Counted from the first letter of the stretch, positions 24,573 through 38,600 are shown. The stretch is 64,000 nt of DNA from Daucus carota subsp. sativus (GCF_001625215.2 NC_030387.2:496001-560000); one strand, 5' to 3'. The notes: a model not told the origin generated them from the letters alone. Numbers and translations are program-made.

Positions 24573-27515
24573 TATTTCCTGTAACTGGCAAATCAATACT
24601 CAAAGAAAGAAATGAGTCACGGTTGGCTAATCATATATACACAATATGTGATCAAGGTTGTTAGCTTCTCGACATGGCATGCAGACCTAATAAGAATTAA
24701 TCAACATTTAGGTTTTAATTATTTATACATATAATATTCATTGGATTGCATGTTTGTCACAGCTCAATCTTAGCCCTTAAAAAATATATCCACTTCAGAA
24801 AGTATATATAAAAAAGGGCATATGGGAAACAGACACAGCACTTAAGAGAAGAATATACAGCAGTAAACTTTGATATTAAAACACTATTTTAACAAGGGGG
24901 AGGCACAAACTATTAACTTCAGCATCTGTTAAAATAATGGTTGGGGCAGAAGTGACTACAAAACAAGTTGGTTTGCAAGCCACCAACTTTACTTGCAATT
25001 TTTTTTGAAAGAGTGGAGTCAAACCTAAAACCATCTTCTACAGTTGCACTACAAGTCAAGATTACCTTGGGTGAATATAAGAGCATCTCATCCTGAAGCA
25101 TTAAGCATAGATATAAAATTCCAAATATGTAATAGAGATATTTGAAAAGAAAAATCGACAATTAACTACAAAAATGGAATTTTATTGTCCATCATTCATT
25201 TCAGGTCATTAGATGGAAATGGTTTAGTAGTCAAACCAGCTCTAAGACTTGGATTGTTACACTAGTTTACTTTAGACAGATACATCCACTGGTAAAGTAC
25301 TATCAGTCAGACATTAAAATGATGTGAATAGTCCGGAAGATATAGAAAGCATTCTCAAAATCAAACCAAACTCCTGCTGTTGAACAACACTTCACCCCAG
25401 CCAAGGATGTAAAATCAGACTGTTATAAGAGCGGTTAAGAAACGTGAAGACTGAAGACACCTTGGTATCTATCAATCCACCAAGTAAATACTAAATTCAA
25501 TGAGTCATCACCACCAGAAATCAAGGACAAGTCTGGTACTAGCTGATAACTGCTAGGAATTTGCAATTTGCACATCCTTCCCACCTGCATATGCAGCTAA
25601 GTCTTAAAAGTCTACCTCAACTTTATGAGTAGCATACATTCATACCCCCAGAAGGCATCTATTTACCAGAATGGGTATGAAACAGAATTTCGCTTCCTGT
25701 TTATATTTAATCTGATAACAGCAGGCCAAGTACACGATTTATTTAATGCACTACTGCTTCTCACCAAGTAGCATTCTCATTGCTGTACACAAAGAACAGT
25801 CTCATTTAGCTTACAATTTAATTGGTGTACTAAATCGTACATCAAAATATACAAGTATATTATGCAAGTTCAAGTACTTTTAAAAATTAAACTTCAAGAA
25901 TATTCTAGTTCATGTTTAGCATATATCCCTATATGTTCCCTTCAACAACAAAGTTTTGTTCCCAAAAGTGACACTTTGCACATTCAAATATGTGCAGGAA
26001 TTTATAATACGAATAGTAAGAGACTTAATTCTTCCACATTGTAGCTGACTCTCCAGTAACACTGACTGTAGGGGTTTGTAGCAGTCTACAAAGTCAAGTA
26101 GGATTCCCTTCAGATTTGTGTACATGAAAATTTATGTAAAGATGTATAAAATTGGAATTCAACTAAACTGTTCCTGTTTTATATTTTAAAACAGATTTAA
26201 CTCTTTTTTGGCAGGGCAGCAGTTAACCCTTATTACCGATAATGTCAGACCAATTAATGGAATATATTAATATTTAATACATAATCGATCGAACAGTACT
26301 CGAAAATGACAGACAATTGCTGGCTCTAAATCACCAGCCCAGCCCTATCTAACTGATGCGAACATACCAGCTGTTATAGTCAATTAGTAAGTGACTGGCT
26401 AGATGCTCACAAGGATTCCCCTGCAAGTTCAGAAGAAATTCCACTTTTTAATGCATTATCTTGCATATGTAATATTGCAAGCATTTTAAAAATGAATTTT
26501 TAACAACAGCAAGACAATAATAACAACTCATTAAATAAAATTCCAAATCAGTACCATAGTAATAACATTCATGTATGTAGTTTGCAGCAGAACAGCAAGG
26601 CAGTTCAAGATATTATAAAACTGCAGCAAAGCAGCTAAAATAACTATCAAGGCAGACCTTCCAAACTAAGATCAACATGAGACTTTCGAAGATAGACGAC
26701 CCCTTTAAACATTCAAAGAATGACACTGCATATCAAGAGAGTATTCTAGCAGGATCTTCATAGTTTTATTCTAGCAGGAGAAAAGGGATGATTGTACGCA
26801 TTTTAAACGGAAAAAAACTTCTGTTTACGTGAAACATCTCTACATTTAGAATAATCTCGGATAAAAAATCTAATAGACTTTCAGTGCTTGACCAATAATT
26901 AATTACAGTCGATAACAGAACTTCTCTAAAGTTTAAAATATCTCGGCTAATTAATTTAATGAACTTACAATGCTTGACCAATAATTACAATCAAGAACAG
27001 AACAGCTATCAGATTACACAGAGTTGCCCACTTCAACAACAGTTTCCCCATACCAGTAGAAGGTTAGTATATTAATCTCACTTGTATAAATGGATACATA
27101 CAAAAAAAATAAACGAAAAAGCTACCCATCATAAAGATTATAGAATCGCATAATCATGAAGGTAAAATTTTTGACCGTATCTACTGAATCAGTATTATGC
27201 AATGAAAGATTATCAGATAATGGAAGACGCTGTTGGTGCAAGAACTGGAAGCCCGTCACATACCTAGGACTAAGCTGATTCCAACATCTTCTTATTCACG
27301 AGATCGGATATACTGCATTCAGTTGCAGTTGTTCTGTGCAACACAAGGCGATACTAAGACCACTAATAGTTCTGAATCAGTGTTGCTGAAAAAAACGTCT
27401 CGTGAGTTGTAACATACGTAGTAAAACATCACCACTGCATCGGGATGTAAGTTGAACAAGTGCACATTGTTCAATAAAATATATTCTTCTTTTGTTAAAC
27501 AATAAGTCTCTCATA
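24573..27515. other. Intergenic sequence of 2.9 kb, no gene recognised
   Basis: The left part is the upstream region of the GPI-type gene and the right part the 3' flank of the PPR gene. Two imperfect copies of a segment containing TGCTTGACCAATAATTA occur at about 26885-26990. No open frame with recognisable protein similarity. Confidence 0.55.
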
Positions 27516-29639
27516 CTAAAAGACAGCAAGGGGTTTCAATGACAATCCCTTCTTTTCAAATTTTCTGAAAATTCTGCGTGCTTCCTCAAACTGGGATGCT
27601 TGAATTAGAGCAGAAATGTATGTATCGCATGTAAAAGAGTCGGGGGAACATTTATTTTCTTCCATTGATAGGAACAATGCTTTCGCTTCATCGAATCTAT
27701 TTGATCTGCACAATGCCTTGATAAAAGCACAGTAGGTAAAATTGTCGGGACATAAATCCAATGTCAACATGCTAATGAGAAGTTTCTGTGCCTTCTGAAG
27801 CTTATTCATCCTACAGAAACTTTGGATAAGGGCATTGAAAGAGAATATATCAGGCTTTATACCATCAGCTTGCATCTTACGTAACAATGTCATAGACTTA
27901 GAAACATCCCCTTTCACACAAAATGACCGGATCAAGATATTATAAGTAATAGAATTTGGTGTCACGCCCCATTCAACCATCTCTGAAAAACAATCAAATG
28001 CATCCTCAGTCTGGTAAGTCTGACAAAGACCATCAATCACTGAATTAAAAGTAAAAGCGTCTGGCTTAAGACCTTGCTGTAAAAGCATCTTCAGTAATTC
28101 CCTGGCTTTACTTACATCACCAGCCTTACAATGCCCACTAATTAGGGTGTTGAAAGTAACAAGATTTGGAGCAACGCCTTTTTCACTCATATCTCGGAAG
28201 TACCGGGACCCTTTGTCCATCATATTCGTTTTGCAGAAGCAATCAATAAGCATATTATAAGAGTACACATTCGCTACAAACCCATATTCTAGCATCTGAT
28301 TTAGATAACGATTTCCTAATTCTACTTTTCCACCCTTGTACAAGGCCTCAAGGAGTGCAAGATAGGCATTAAATCCCAGCTTTATATTCCTGTTGACAAA
28401 CCTATCTAAGATATCGCAGGTCTCTTTGAGATCCAACCCCTTAATCAGACAAGTAACTACCGTGCTAAATGTTGAGCTGTCAGGACAATAGCCTCTTGAC
28501 TCTGATTTTTTCAAAAACATAGCAGCTTCCACTGACAGAGAACTGCTAGAAAGACAAAGCAAAATAGCTTCACAGGCTGCATCAGGCAATTTAGCCTCTC
28601 TCTCTAGAAAATAAGACAGCAACTGAAATGCCTTACGAGGGGATAGACTACGGAATGCCCCGTTGATTAATGACCTATAGGTAGCGTCATTTGGTTTTAC
28701 ATTCCTCTTCTTCATTTTGTCTAAGATCCCAAAGGCTTCATCTATCTTTTTTGCATTACAGTATCCATCAATTAAAATTGTATATGTAAAAACATTTGGA
28801 GAATATCCTGACCCCTCCATTTGTTTTACTAACCGAATGGCTTCATCAACCACCCCGGCTTTGCACACCCCATGGATCAGAATATTGTACGTAAATCTAT
28901 CTGGTCTACAATTATCCACCTGCATCTGCTGAAATTTCAAATATGCCAAGTCAAGTGAATTCGACTTCACCAATGCATCAATCACTGCATTATACAACCT
29001 AGTACTCAAACAAATCCCTAAATACGAAACCTGCTCAAAAACCTGACCACAATACTTGGCCAACCCTAACCTCCCCCAACTACCTATCAAAATACAAACT
29101 AAACTCTCCGTAAAACAAAACCCAGAATTCTTAACATCTTCAATCAATTCCCTGGACAGCAAAACAGGCCCTTTTCTATACAGCACATTACCTAAAACCC
29201 CTCGAATCGACTGATTCTTTTCCAACAAAGGGAACTTACTCGAAACCCATATATAAAACCTCAAAGAATGTAAAGGGCTATCTTGATTTTGCACAACACT
29301 AATAACAGCTTGAGGATTCAATGTAATTCTTTGAGCTTTGAGCTCGTGATTTAGCAACAAAAACCAGTCTTTCCTAGACAATATTCGACACATATAAGCA
29401 TGATCAATGGGCTTAATCTTGAACTTAGAATTCTTACCAGTATATGGAGTAATAGACACATTAGATACATGATTTGGAATGGGGGGAATGTTCTTACCAG
29501 AGTTTTGATTGGAGAAGGGGGCTAAAGGTGCAATCTTTGATGGGTTTTGAGCAGTTTTATGAGACTGATGGGAGAATTTGTGTATTGTTGCAGATAAAGA
29601 TGAAGAAGCTTTTGAAGTTAAAGAAGAGAAGCCTCTCAT
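27516..29639 (-). CDS. PPR40: P-class pentatricopeptide repeat protein, PPR40-like, mitochondrial
   Basis: An intronless frame of 707 residues. The N-terminus is Ser/Arg/Lys-rich and acid-poor, as for a mitochondrial presequence. From about residue 210 onward, canonical 35-residue PPR motifs (for example TYNILIHGVCKAGVVDEAIRL type) run almost to the C-terminus, about 12 to 14 repeats. No E, DYW or SMR domain is present, so it is a P-class RNA-binding protein for organellar transcripts. Overall pattern and the neighbouring AAE7 gene match Arabidopsis At3g16890 (PPR40), reported to link to mitochondrial complex III; this orthology is inferred from memory. The chosen start is the first Met of the frame, followed directly by the presequence-like segment. 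Confidence 0.9.
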   Translation of the reverse strand: MRGFSSLTSKASSSLSATIHKFSHQSHKTAQNPSKIAPLAPFSNQNSGKNIPPIPNHVSNVSITPYTGKNSKFKIKPIDHAYMCRILSRKDWFLLLNHELKAQRITLNPQAVISVVQNQDSPLHSLRFYIWVSSKFPLLEKNQSIRGVLGNVLYRKGPVLLSRELIEDVKNSGFCFTESLVCILIGSWGRLGLAKYCGQVFEQVSYLGICLSTRLYNAVIDALVKSNSLDLAYLKFQQMQVDNCRPDRFTYNILIHGVCKAGVVDEAIRLVKQMEGSGYSPNVFTYTILIDGYCNAKKIDEAFGILDKMKKRNVKPNDATYRSLINGAFRSLSPRKAFQLLSYFLEREAKLPDAACEAILLCLSSSSLSVEAAMFLKKSESRGYCPDSSTFSTVVTCLIKGLDLKETCDILDRFVNRNIKLGFNAYLALLEALYKGGKVELGNRYLNQMLEYGFVANVYSYNMLIDCFCKTNMMDKGSRYFRDMSEKGVAPNLVTFNTLISGHCKAGDVSKARELLKMLLQQGLKPDAFTFNSVIDGLCQTYQTEDAFDCFSEMVEWGVTPNSITYNILIRSFCVKGDVSKSMTLLRKMQADGIKPDIFSFNALIQSFCRMNKLQKAQKLLISMLTLDLCPDNFTYCAFIKALCRSNRFDEAKALFLSMEENKCSPDSFTCDTYISALIQASQFEEARRIFRKFEKKGLSLKPLAVF

Positions 29640-31490
29640 GTCCTTGGAAGAAGAAGAGAGTGATGCTTAAGCTCAGTCTTGAAGCAGCTTTAGGGAATTT
29701 CGTGTTTCAAACCTTTTTGTTCCATTCCCAATTTTTCCCTTTCCTTTTACAATTTTATGAAAAGATAAAATAATTCAAATACAAGTACATGTGAAAATCT
29801 CTCATTTAAAAAATATAAATTCGCTTATATAGTTTTTACTATGAGGATTTACAGGTGATTTATCGAAATGTAATGAGAAAATTTCTTTATAAAAACTAAT
29901 CAGATTCTTTTTAATAATCAAATTGTTTTTAAAACACCCAATATAATATTTATAATTAATGATTTTTCAGAAATTAATATTAGTATTTAAATGATTTGAA
30001 TACGATATCTACATATGCACCCTCTTTATTTTTTAGAATTAATCCGGTTTCAGATCATTCTTAAGACAAAAAAAAAAAAGAATAATCCGAGTGTTGGCCC
30101 TTGGAGTCATGATATGACATTTAAAGTCGCGATCGCCGAAAAAGTCCTAACCACACCAAAACGTTATTTCGGGCATTTTGAAGTGACAGTGAGACATTTT
30201 TTGCAGAAAGTGATAGTTGAGAATTGAGATATTATGTATTGAAATTGTGATTCCGGAGCCTTTTCTCTTAATCCCGGCCTCGCTTTCTCGAGATATTTTT
30301 TTATAATTTCAGACTGTGCGGAAGCAGGGGGTGCAATGTAGTTATTTGATAAGATGCCTTAAAGAATCATATGCATTGATTTTGGTTGTAATTTCTTACA
30401 CTTTGGTAGAATAATGAGGGAAAATGATTTATAGTCTTGAATGCTCTCTTTCGGGTTATTTGATATTTACATGTGCATTGTCCAGATGTTTATAAAGCTG
30501 TTTGCTGCGAATATCGTAAGCAGAAGGGACTCTAGAATTGATAGTAGCTCAGTTGGGTACACATGCAAGTTGTAAATTTGTCAAATATAGATTTTGCTTC
30601 TAGGTCATTTCCTAATTTTCAAATTATATATACATATTACAGAAATTGAAAAGATTGCTCACTGTCTCGTTTATTTAGCATCAGACCAAATGACCAATGA
30701 GCATGGAATAAAATATAGGAGTACAATTTATATCATGTTCTCTCTTTGCAGGGAAGTGCTTTCAGTGATGCAATGATATCGGCAAGGACGCAGAAGAAAG
30801 TCTGCTTAACACCTTCTTCAAAGTTTTTCCGCGTTAATTTTAACAGCCAGCATAGACTCTGCAATCACACAGTACAAGAAGGATAAGATAAAATCTTTGG
30901 CTGTAAGTTTATATCTTACATACGGAGTACTACTTAAAACATACTTAAATTTTTGTATGCTCTAGTTTTAAGAAATGCAAGACTGCCGTTTGCCTGTTTC
31001 TGGTATTTGTCTGCTATGAAAAGTTGTCGTGTTCAATTCGTTCTCCTAGTGTGAATATCAGAAAATGTAGAGCCATGCGGCACTATTTTGAGTTGGACCG
31101 GTATCTTATCTCTGATTTTAGATGAACAAGCGACCTAAAAGTAGTCACTTGCTTACTTTAAGTTTCTAGCTAGAAAAAAACTTACTGTAATATGTATCGT
31201 TACTTTTTGAACTAAAAACTAAAGACACGAACAGAAAACCAATAACATAAAGCAACTTTTCAATAACTCCAAATCAATCAATACCTTGAGTTGAGGTACA
31301 TTTCATTGTCTGTAAATATTTGGCAAAATACAACTATGTTTAAATTTGCAGTTACAATTGCTGCCAAGATTAACTCTTGGAACTAATTTGCAGAAAAGAA
31401 AACTTCAGAGCTAATGCACTTTCCTTGTTTCCAGTGTATATCAGTTGTCACATTTATATTATGTTATTTGCTTTTGAAACTTAAGAGGTC
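29640..31490. other. Intergenic between PPR start and BXL 3' end
   Basis: Mostly AT-rich. A somewhat GC-richer patch is at about 30090-30310. No recognisable gene or element. Confidence 0.5.
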
Positions 31491-34400
31491 CTAGACAGAA
31501 ATTTGGACAGAGATCGAATGCTTAAGATCTCCAACATGTATACTGTGATCACCCATTGGAATTCTTCGAATTCCAAACTTGTCCACAACACTTAGATGTT
31601 TGCACACGTCAACATGAATTCTGACCCTTTGTTGAGCTCCCGCGACCACATGAACTTTTTCAAATCCAATCAATTGCTTATTCGAATCTGAATTTGCAGC
31701 ACCAGGAGGCGACGAGTATGCAAGAAGAGTGTGTGGACCATCCATAGTCCCTGTGTTCTTAACATCAACATGTACACCCACACTAAGGCCTTCACAGTTC
31801 ACGTGTATAACTCTGAGATTGTCATTCAAAATTGTTGAATTTTTGAACGAGTGATTGTTGGCCAATGACACCGCAACAGAACTTGGACCGTGGGCTAAAG
31901 TGTGGGCAAAGGTTGTGTAACTTAAACCATGACCAAATGGAAAAATAACTGGTCCTTTATAGAAGCGATAAGTTCGACCAGGGTAGCCTCTTGCTGGATT
32001 CGCCCTCATGTCCATGTTTGTCATTGGCACCTTCGCTAAGTAACTTTGTGGGTACCATGTCATTGGCAGCTTCCCCCCTGGATTTGTCATGCCGAACAAG
32101 ACGTCAGCAATTGCAGTGCCACCTTCTTGGCCAGGGTATCCAGCCCATATAATAGCAGTTATCTTGGGATCTGCCTTAGCAAAACCAACATCGATAGGCC
32201 CGCCAGACATGAGAACCAATATGGTCGGGCCTCTAGAGGCCCTGGCAACTCTAGATATCAGTTCTTGTTGATGTCCAGGTAGTAGAATATTTGATCGGTC
32301 TCTAGCTTCAGCTTCAATGGATTGATCAAGCCCCATTACTAACACAGTTGCATCTGCCTGCCTGGCAGCTGTCTCCGCAGCTCCAAAAAGCTGGTTAGAG
32401 TTGCATGCAACACCTGTGCAACCAGCCTGATGAGTAGTCCTAACGTATCGTGCTATACCTTGCACTGGAGTAGTGTATCCACACGCCACACCTAAAACAA
32501 ATCAAATAGTCAAAACCTCTAATTCAAAATTTTATTACTAAACAAAATGTTCTGCCCATTTTTTATTTGGTTACTATTACTGTTCTGCACTTTTGTGTTC
32601 AACATTTGGTTCTCACAAACTTCGTCTTCTCATATGAACTTGACTTTGTATACAGAGTAATCATTTTATATTTAATGTGAAATTTACCAGCGTAGTTGCC
32701 AATCATGGTCACAGTTGCATCAGAATTGGGTCCGATGACTGCAACAGTATGGTGAAATCTAGTAGAGAGTGGTGGTGCGCGTCCACGGTTGAGAAGTAAG
32801 ACCATTCCTTGACGGGCTGCTTCAAGTGCAAGCTGACGATGTGCTGGAGTACAAACATCTCTCGGGCCTAAGTTTCCATAAGGCTGCCTAATCCCATCAA
32901 ACATTCCCAGACGCATCTGTACTGTAAGTGTGTTTGCTAATGCTGTGTTAACATCTGCTTCCGTAAGTTTTCCTTGTCTAACAGCCCCTTCTGTGAACAC
33001 GGCTAAGTAAGGCCCGCAGTCTAAATCCAAACCTGTAAACATCCCCAATTGTTAAAACCACTGCTAACCAAATATAAGGCCTTTATTATAATAAAAATGA
33101 AGGGAAAGAGTAGTTTGCCTGCTTTGATGGTTGCTGCAACAGCATCTTCTGGTGTTCTTGTAAAGTGTTGAGTCTCATATAGAACTCCAACCGAATCACA
33201 ATCGGAAACAATATATCTGCAAATTTATTATCACCACAACAAACATCAATACATTACCAGAATAACCATGGTCATTGTAACTTACTGTGACCATGTCTGA
33301 GATTTTAAGTACTTGTACGCTTATGTTAAGACTTACCCATTTAGATGCCATTCGCCACGAATAGTATTCTTTAGGAGATTTGGATCTGCACAAGTCGGAA
33401 CTCCATTAACCTGATTGTATGAGCACATTACACTGGCAACTTTTCCTTCTGTCACACAAGCTTTAAAGGGCACATCATATGTGTCCTGCAAGTCCTGCTT
33501 GCTAACCTACATTCGTCGTATGACAATCTTGTTATTTTCTGATATCTTTTTATTTGCACATTTTAGAAACCAAATAGAAATTGAAATAATCACCCTAGCA
33601 TTGAAGTGAAACCGATCAACACCATTCCAATTATCAAGATCATATGCAGTGTAATGTTTGCAACAAGCCGCGACCTTCAACTGGTTCCCTACATTACCCT
33701 GGAGGCCGCGAACATAGCTAGCGCCATACCTAGCAGCAAGCATAGGGTCCTCACCCGGAGTTTCTTGTCCCCTTCCCCATCTAGGGTCTCTAAAAATGTT
33801 AACATTAGGACTCCAGAATGTCAGTCCAGCCATTCCTCCATTGTACATTGCTCTTCCTTCATCTGATACTACCTACAAGGAGTGTTGTAAAAAACGGGAA
33901 TCTGACTTAATCGGTGAAGTCGCGGAACAAGGATTAATCAGATTATAAAAAAATTGATCAGAGATTAATCAAATAATTAATGGAATAGTCGGATATTTAA
34001 TCAGTTCGGCGAGTTACGGAACAGGGACTAATCGGTTTTTAGAAAAGAGCCTGGTCAGCCTACAACATAGTCACCAGTAAAACAGTAAATTAATTAATTA
34101 CCATGACAAGGTTAATATGTCTTCTTCAGCCATATGTGATACTTGCCAAGAATTTATTAATCAAACATCTTCTGTAAAGGGACTTATAACAGAACTAACC
34201 ACCTTTAATTCATGTTAATTACAATTAGTTGAATTAATTATAATTAGTTGCATTCATGTTACTTATTATTAGTCTATTCAACCCTTATCATTTTAAATTA
34301 CGATGATGACATGAAAACCACTTACGTGAAGAATACTAAAATATCGACAATGAATATGAAGAATGGTGTCAATGTCAGTTTTCACCATCTCAACAACAGA

Positions 34401-36743
34401 GTCATGTATACTTGCTGGTCTGATTAGGACACACTGTATAGATATGCAGGAATATCGATAATTACATTTATTTTTGCCCGATTCAGAACTCTCTTTTTTA
34501 ACATCAAATTATTATACTAATCAGTTTCGATTAATATTATTGTTAGTATTACAGACGACGTGCTGATAATTTATCTTAATAAATAAACCAATCGTACAAA
34601 TAAAGCAAATAGATAAAAATAAATAAAAATTCTATTTTAGCTAATGGTCCCCTGGTAGATTATCCATTCGCATGCAAATTCAAGCACTAGATCTAGAAGT
34701 CTAGAAGTCCAGAAGAGAGATATAGATGCATGTCAACTTGCACTAGCAGTCTAGCAATATATTCCGTGACCCTACTTCATTGTCATTTATCTCTATATGC
34801 TCATTGCTCAACCTCTATTTTTTATATACATATTTTTCTATTTTTGGTTTCTTTATTTGAACAAGTACATATCTGTCTTTTTGTTTTGCTGGATTTTTAC
34901 GTCCAATTTTGGGCTTAAAAGTTAGGAGGAGTTTGTTCGTATAATTTATATAACGAATTTATAAGAGTTATAAATATTTGTCTTTTTAGTGATTTATTTG
35001 TCTTTTTGTTTAATTTTGTAAAAATTTACGGGACTACTTTAAAGATAATTTATAATAATTTATTATTATATTAATAATTTTTATAATACTGGACAAAAGT
35101 AAAAGAATCAAATTATTAGAACAAATTGTCCAATTTAGAATATAAAAAACACAAAACGAATTGTTGCCCACCATATGGTGCCAGATACTACACTCTATTT
35201 ATCTATGATATATTGGTTGAAGTTTAACTTTAGTGGCTTGATTGGTACTATATATTTATCATATTTTGCAAGATGTTGGTACACTATTTTGTCTAGGAAT
35301 GGGCAAAAGTATACGTAATAATGTTAAAATACCACATATATTATCTGTTCTGATAGCTCCATGTCTTTTTATCCATTATTAAGAAACTTTGCTAAACTTT
35401 TTGATTTGATTAATCTAATTTTATCCTACTCACATGCCACTCTGATAGGCACCAACCTCTCTGTAACTCAATGTCAGATTTACATATAAGTGGCCTGTTG
35501 CTTCAACTTTAAGAGTTTGGAACTTCATTTTAATACAGTATAGAACTCTATATGTAGTACTCTAGTTTTTGACATTTACTACAGGACCAGGTACTCCACT
35601 CTTGAATTCGATTTAAAGTTATTTGTCCTACACTTAAAACACTCATGTTGTAAATTTTTCTATATAATTAAATGGCACCAATATTCATTTTTAATATAGT
35701 CTGAACTCGACCTTCAGCGAGAAGATGTCGTTGTCAGGCAAAGAGATTTTTGATATTATCGTGTTTTCTGTTAAAAGCTATCTAGACAAAGAGATTTTTA
35801 ATATTGTCATATCCTCGTTGAAATTATACTCAGGGGCCGTTTGGCTGAGCTTAAAATAAATGCTTCTTGCTTAAAATAAATAAGTGGAATAGAAGTTAGA
35901 AGCCAGACAAGACTTATAAGTGATTAAAGTGTTTGGCAAATAAGCAGAACTCCTGAAACAAAAGCTAGCATTCCTAACTTTTTATAAGTGCCTCTTGACT
36001 TATTACACAAACAGTACGAAATAAGTGCTTCCAACTTATAAGCCCAGAAGTCGGCTTAAAAGCCGTAGCCAAACACCACCTCAATCTTGAGCAAGAAGAT
36101 GTTGATAGATAGAAAGATTTTTGATATTATCGTCTTTTTTGTTAAAAGCTATCTAAATAAAGAGATTTTTGATGTTGTCGTACCTTTTACTGAATTTATA
36201 TATGTTCCGTAAGACAGTTATTGACGTAACATCCGCCTCTCAATGATATGTATGTTCGATAAAACAGTTTTATGATGAAATGAGATTTATGTCGACAAAG
36301 GTAAAAGACGATAATAGAAATAGTGATGAGGATTATTATACCTGTCCAATTCTTTGCCACAAAGAATCGTTAAACGAAGCTGCAGTGGTGATGACCTGAG
36401 GAAACTGGGTGGCGCCCGGAAATGCGCCACCAAATTTGGTCCCCGGACCGACATTCGACACGCCATGAAGCGCCTCCGACCACCACTCGTACCCCAATAT
36501 CCCCAGCCTCCGCACCGGGGCAGCATTGTTCACTAACAGCCCTACTTTCTCATGCAATGTCAGCCTCCCAATCAGGTCTCCAACTCTGACACCTACAGGG
36601 AGTGACACTCTGCAGAAGGGCAAATTTTTCGTCAGGCCGTTGCTTGGGTCACAAGCAAAAGGCGGACGCGATTCGCCTCCCCTGATCGCGTAGACCCAAA
36701 TAACGACCGAAACAAAGAGAAATGCAACTGGTTTGCAGTGCAT
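31491..36743 (-). CDS. BXL1: Beta-D-xylosidase / alpha-L-arabinofuranosidase, GH3 family, BXL1-like
   Basis: Six exons: 36342-36743, 33594-33872, 33337-33506, 33119-33216, 32688-33032, 31491-32491. They total 2,295 nt and encode 764 residues, the usual BXL length. Signal peptide (about residues 1-26) followed by the GH3 N-terminal barrel ([39 protein letters not shown]). The catalytic nucleophile is expected at Asp289 in IVSDCDSV. Then come the C-terminal alpha/beta domain ([14 protein letters not shown]) and the fibronectin-III-like end. It acts in the apoplast, trimming xylose and arabinose from xylan and pectin side chains. Closest remembered match is Arabidopsis BXL1. Intron 4 (33033-33118) starts with GC rather than GT. 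The first intron is 2.5 kb and transposon-bearing. The gene looks functional. Confidence 0.95.
33890..34040. repeat. Dispersed repeat, copy 1
   Basis: AT-rich sequence with repeated ATTAATC/GATTAAT words; it shares TTTAATCAGTTCG plus CGAGTTA with a second copy at about 38400-38600. Likely a short transposon relic. Confidence 0.5.
35833..36080. mobile_element. MITE-like element in BXL intron 1
   Basis: The left end AGGGGCCGTTTGGCT and the complemented right end AGGTGGTGTTTGGCT form an imperfect 15-bp inverted repeat. The interior is made of AAATAAGT/ACTTATAAG words that can fold on themselves. No clean target duplication was seen. Confidence 0.6.
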
Positions 36744-37170
36744 TTTGAGTACTAGAGAATTTTAATATTTTTTTTCGAGAGAATTTATTATCTTGTAAAG
36801 AGGTGGAGAAAAGAGTGAACGTTAAGTGTGTGTTATATAGAGGAAGGATGCGTTTGTTAGAAGGTTTGTGATATGGGCGGCTAATGGCTTCATGATTGAG
36901 ATTTCAGGCACCTACTAAAACGGTGTCGTTAGCTGAAAAATGCAACTTCTTTTCTGTTATTATCTGTTTCACCAGGACAAATTACACAGATTTTGACAGA
37001 AAAGAGAGACGTGGTCAGGTTGATGCACTAGCAAATCTGTTATAATGAGCTTTTAGGTGAAACATAGACTTGAAATTTAGTTTTAACGGTCTTGTGCTTG
37101 TTACTTTTGGTATACCAAATTTGTTCGTGCATGTCCTTGATATGAGAAATGATTAGGATTATCAGATTGA

Positions 37171-37470
37171 GAAAGCAAATTATTGGTAATGATGGTGTTC
37201 TTGTTAAGGTCTCTGAATATCATGAAAATCTTAGACGAACTGGTTACTTAACATGATACAGAAGTGAGTGATATCAGAAAGTAATTATCGGTAATGATGG
37301 TAATCTTATTAAGGTATCTGCATATCATGAAAATTTTAGACGAACTGGTTACTTAACATGATACAGAAGTGAGTGATATCAGAAATCAGATATTATCAGA
37401 AGTGATGAACTAATTCCTTAACATGATATCAGAAGTGAGTGATATCAGAAGTTGGATATTATGAAAAGTG
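37171..37470. repeat. ~106-bp tandem repeat, two copies plus a shorter third
   Basis: Units starting at 37171 and 37277 share GGTAATGATGGT, AGACGAACTGGTTACTTAAC and ATGATACAGAAGTGAGTGAT. A degenerate, shorter third copy follows to about 37470. Confidence 0.75.
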
Positions 37471-38399
37471 GTTAACATCAGAAGTCGGTCCGAGAAAAGA
37501 CTCGGGCTTGAGTCTTCTATTCCATTTAATAAATTATAGTGGATATAATAGTTTAAGTTTAGTAGAGGCGTTATATCATTCATAGTGTATAATCAAAAAC
37601 TACGAGGATATGATATGATTCTGATCCGTTTGAAGACAAAGGCTCTACCAATGAAACTTGTCTTGCCTTTCCTTTTCGATGGTATCTTCCATTCATCAGA
37701 TAAACTAAACATAAACTCATACACGTAATCTTGTTTATCCATTTATCAACATGGCTCTGCAACTCTCTCTACACAGTCACAGTACATGATCTAGTCGTTA
37801 AAACAGTTCTAGAATCAGCGGATGTATGTTCATCGTTTCGGAAGTTACATTAGAAATCTCGGGTGCGTTTGGATCGTGATGGGAGTAGTAATCGAGAATA
37901 GGAATAAAAATCCTAAAAGAAGTGTTAGAAATGATTTACCATCCAAATGAAATTTGATTCCTATTTCATGTCAACAAATTTGCTAATTCAAATACTGACA
38001 CTTGAATTTGAGATTTCGATTTCTATGAATCGGACTCGTTAACCATAAACTTCATATCATGATACTGGTATTGTAATCATTTGATCGAAATTATAAGATA
38101 TATTTTGATGTAATTCCCCTGTCGAACACGGAACAGGAAAGACGGTTTGAACATGGACCCTAAAAGACTAATGATCTCATGCGTAGAAAATATAAATGCA
38201 AGTATGGTAGCTGTTCTGTCCACTTCAACATTATTTCCAAGTGCAAGTTAGTACCATATTTCGTAATATCCAATTTCTAGATAGTCTTCAGGGAATTTTC
38301 TACTGTGGTATAAAAAATCAAAGACCAAAAAAGTTTGCATTCATTTGTTCTTGAGCATGAAAATTTTGAACTTCGACTTCTTTACTGACGTGGAATTAG

Positions 38400-38600
38400 A
38401 CGGATCGATTATATCTAGTATTGTAAAAAGCAGAAATCGTATTTAATCACTTATTGAAGTTACAAGACAAGAATCAATGGAGCTTAGTTGAATTGGTCAG
38501 GAATTAATTAAATGATTAATTGAATAATCAAAATTTAATCAGTTCGACGAGTTATTAAACGTGGATTAATCGGTGTTAATATAATTTTTTTTTGATAAAT
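38400..38600. repeat. Dispersed repeat, copy 2
   Basis: Shares TTTAATCAGTTCG and ATTAATCGG words in the same order with the copy in BXL intron 1 (about 33890-34040). Confidence 0.5.

Larger units (their letters stand above)
33873..36341 (-). other. Intron 1 of the BXL gene, 2.5 kb, repeat-bearing
   Basis: Contains a dispersed repeat (about 33890-34040, related to 38400-38600) and a MITE at about 35833-36080. Two diverged copies of an AAAGAGATTTTTGATATT-type segment flank the MITE (about 35738-35800 and 36110-36170). No missed exon found. Confidence 0.6.
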
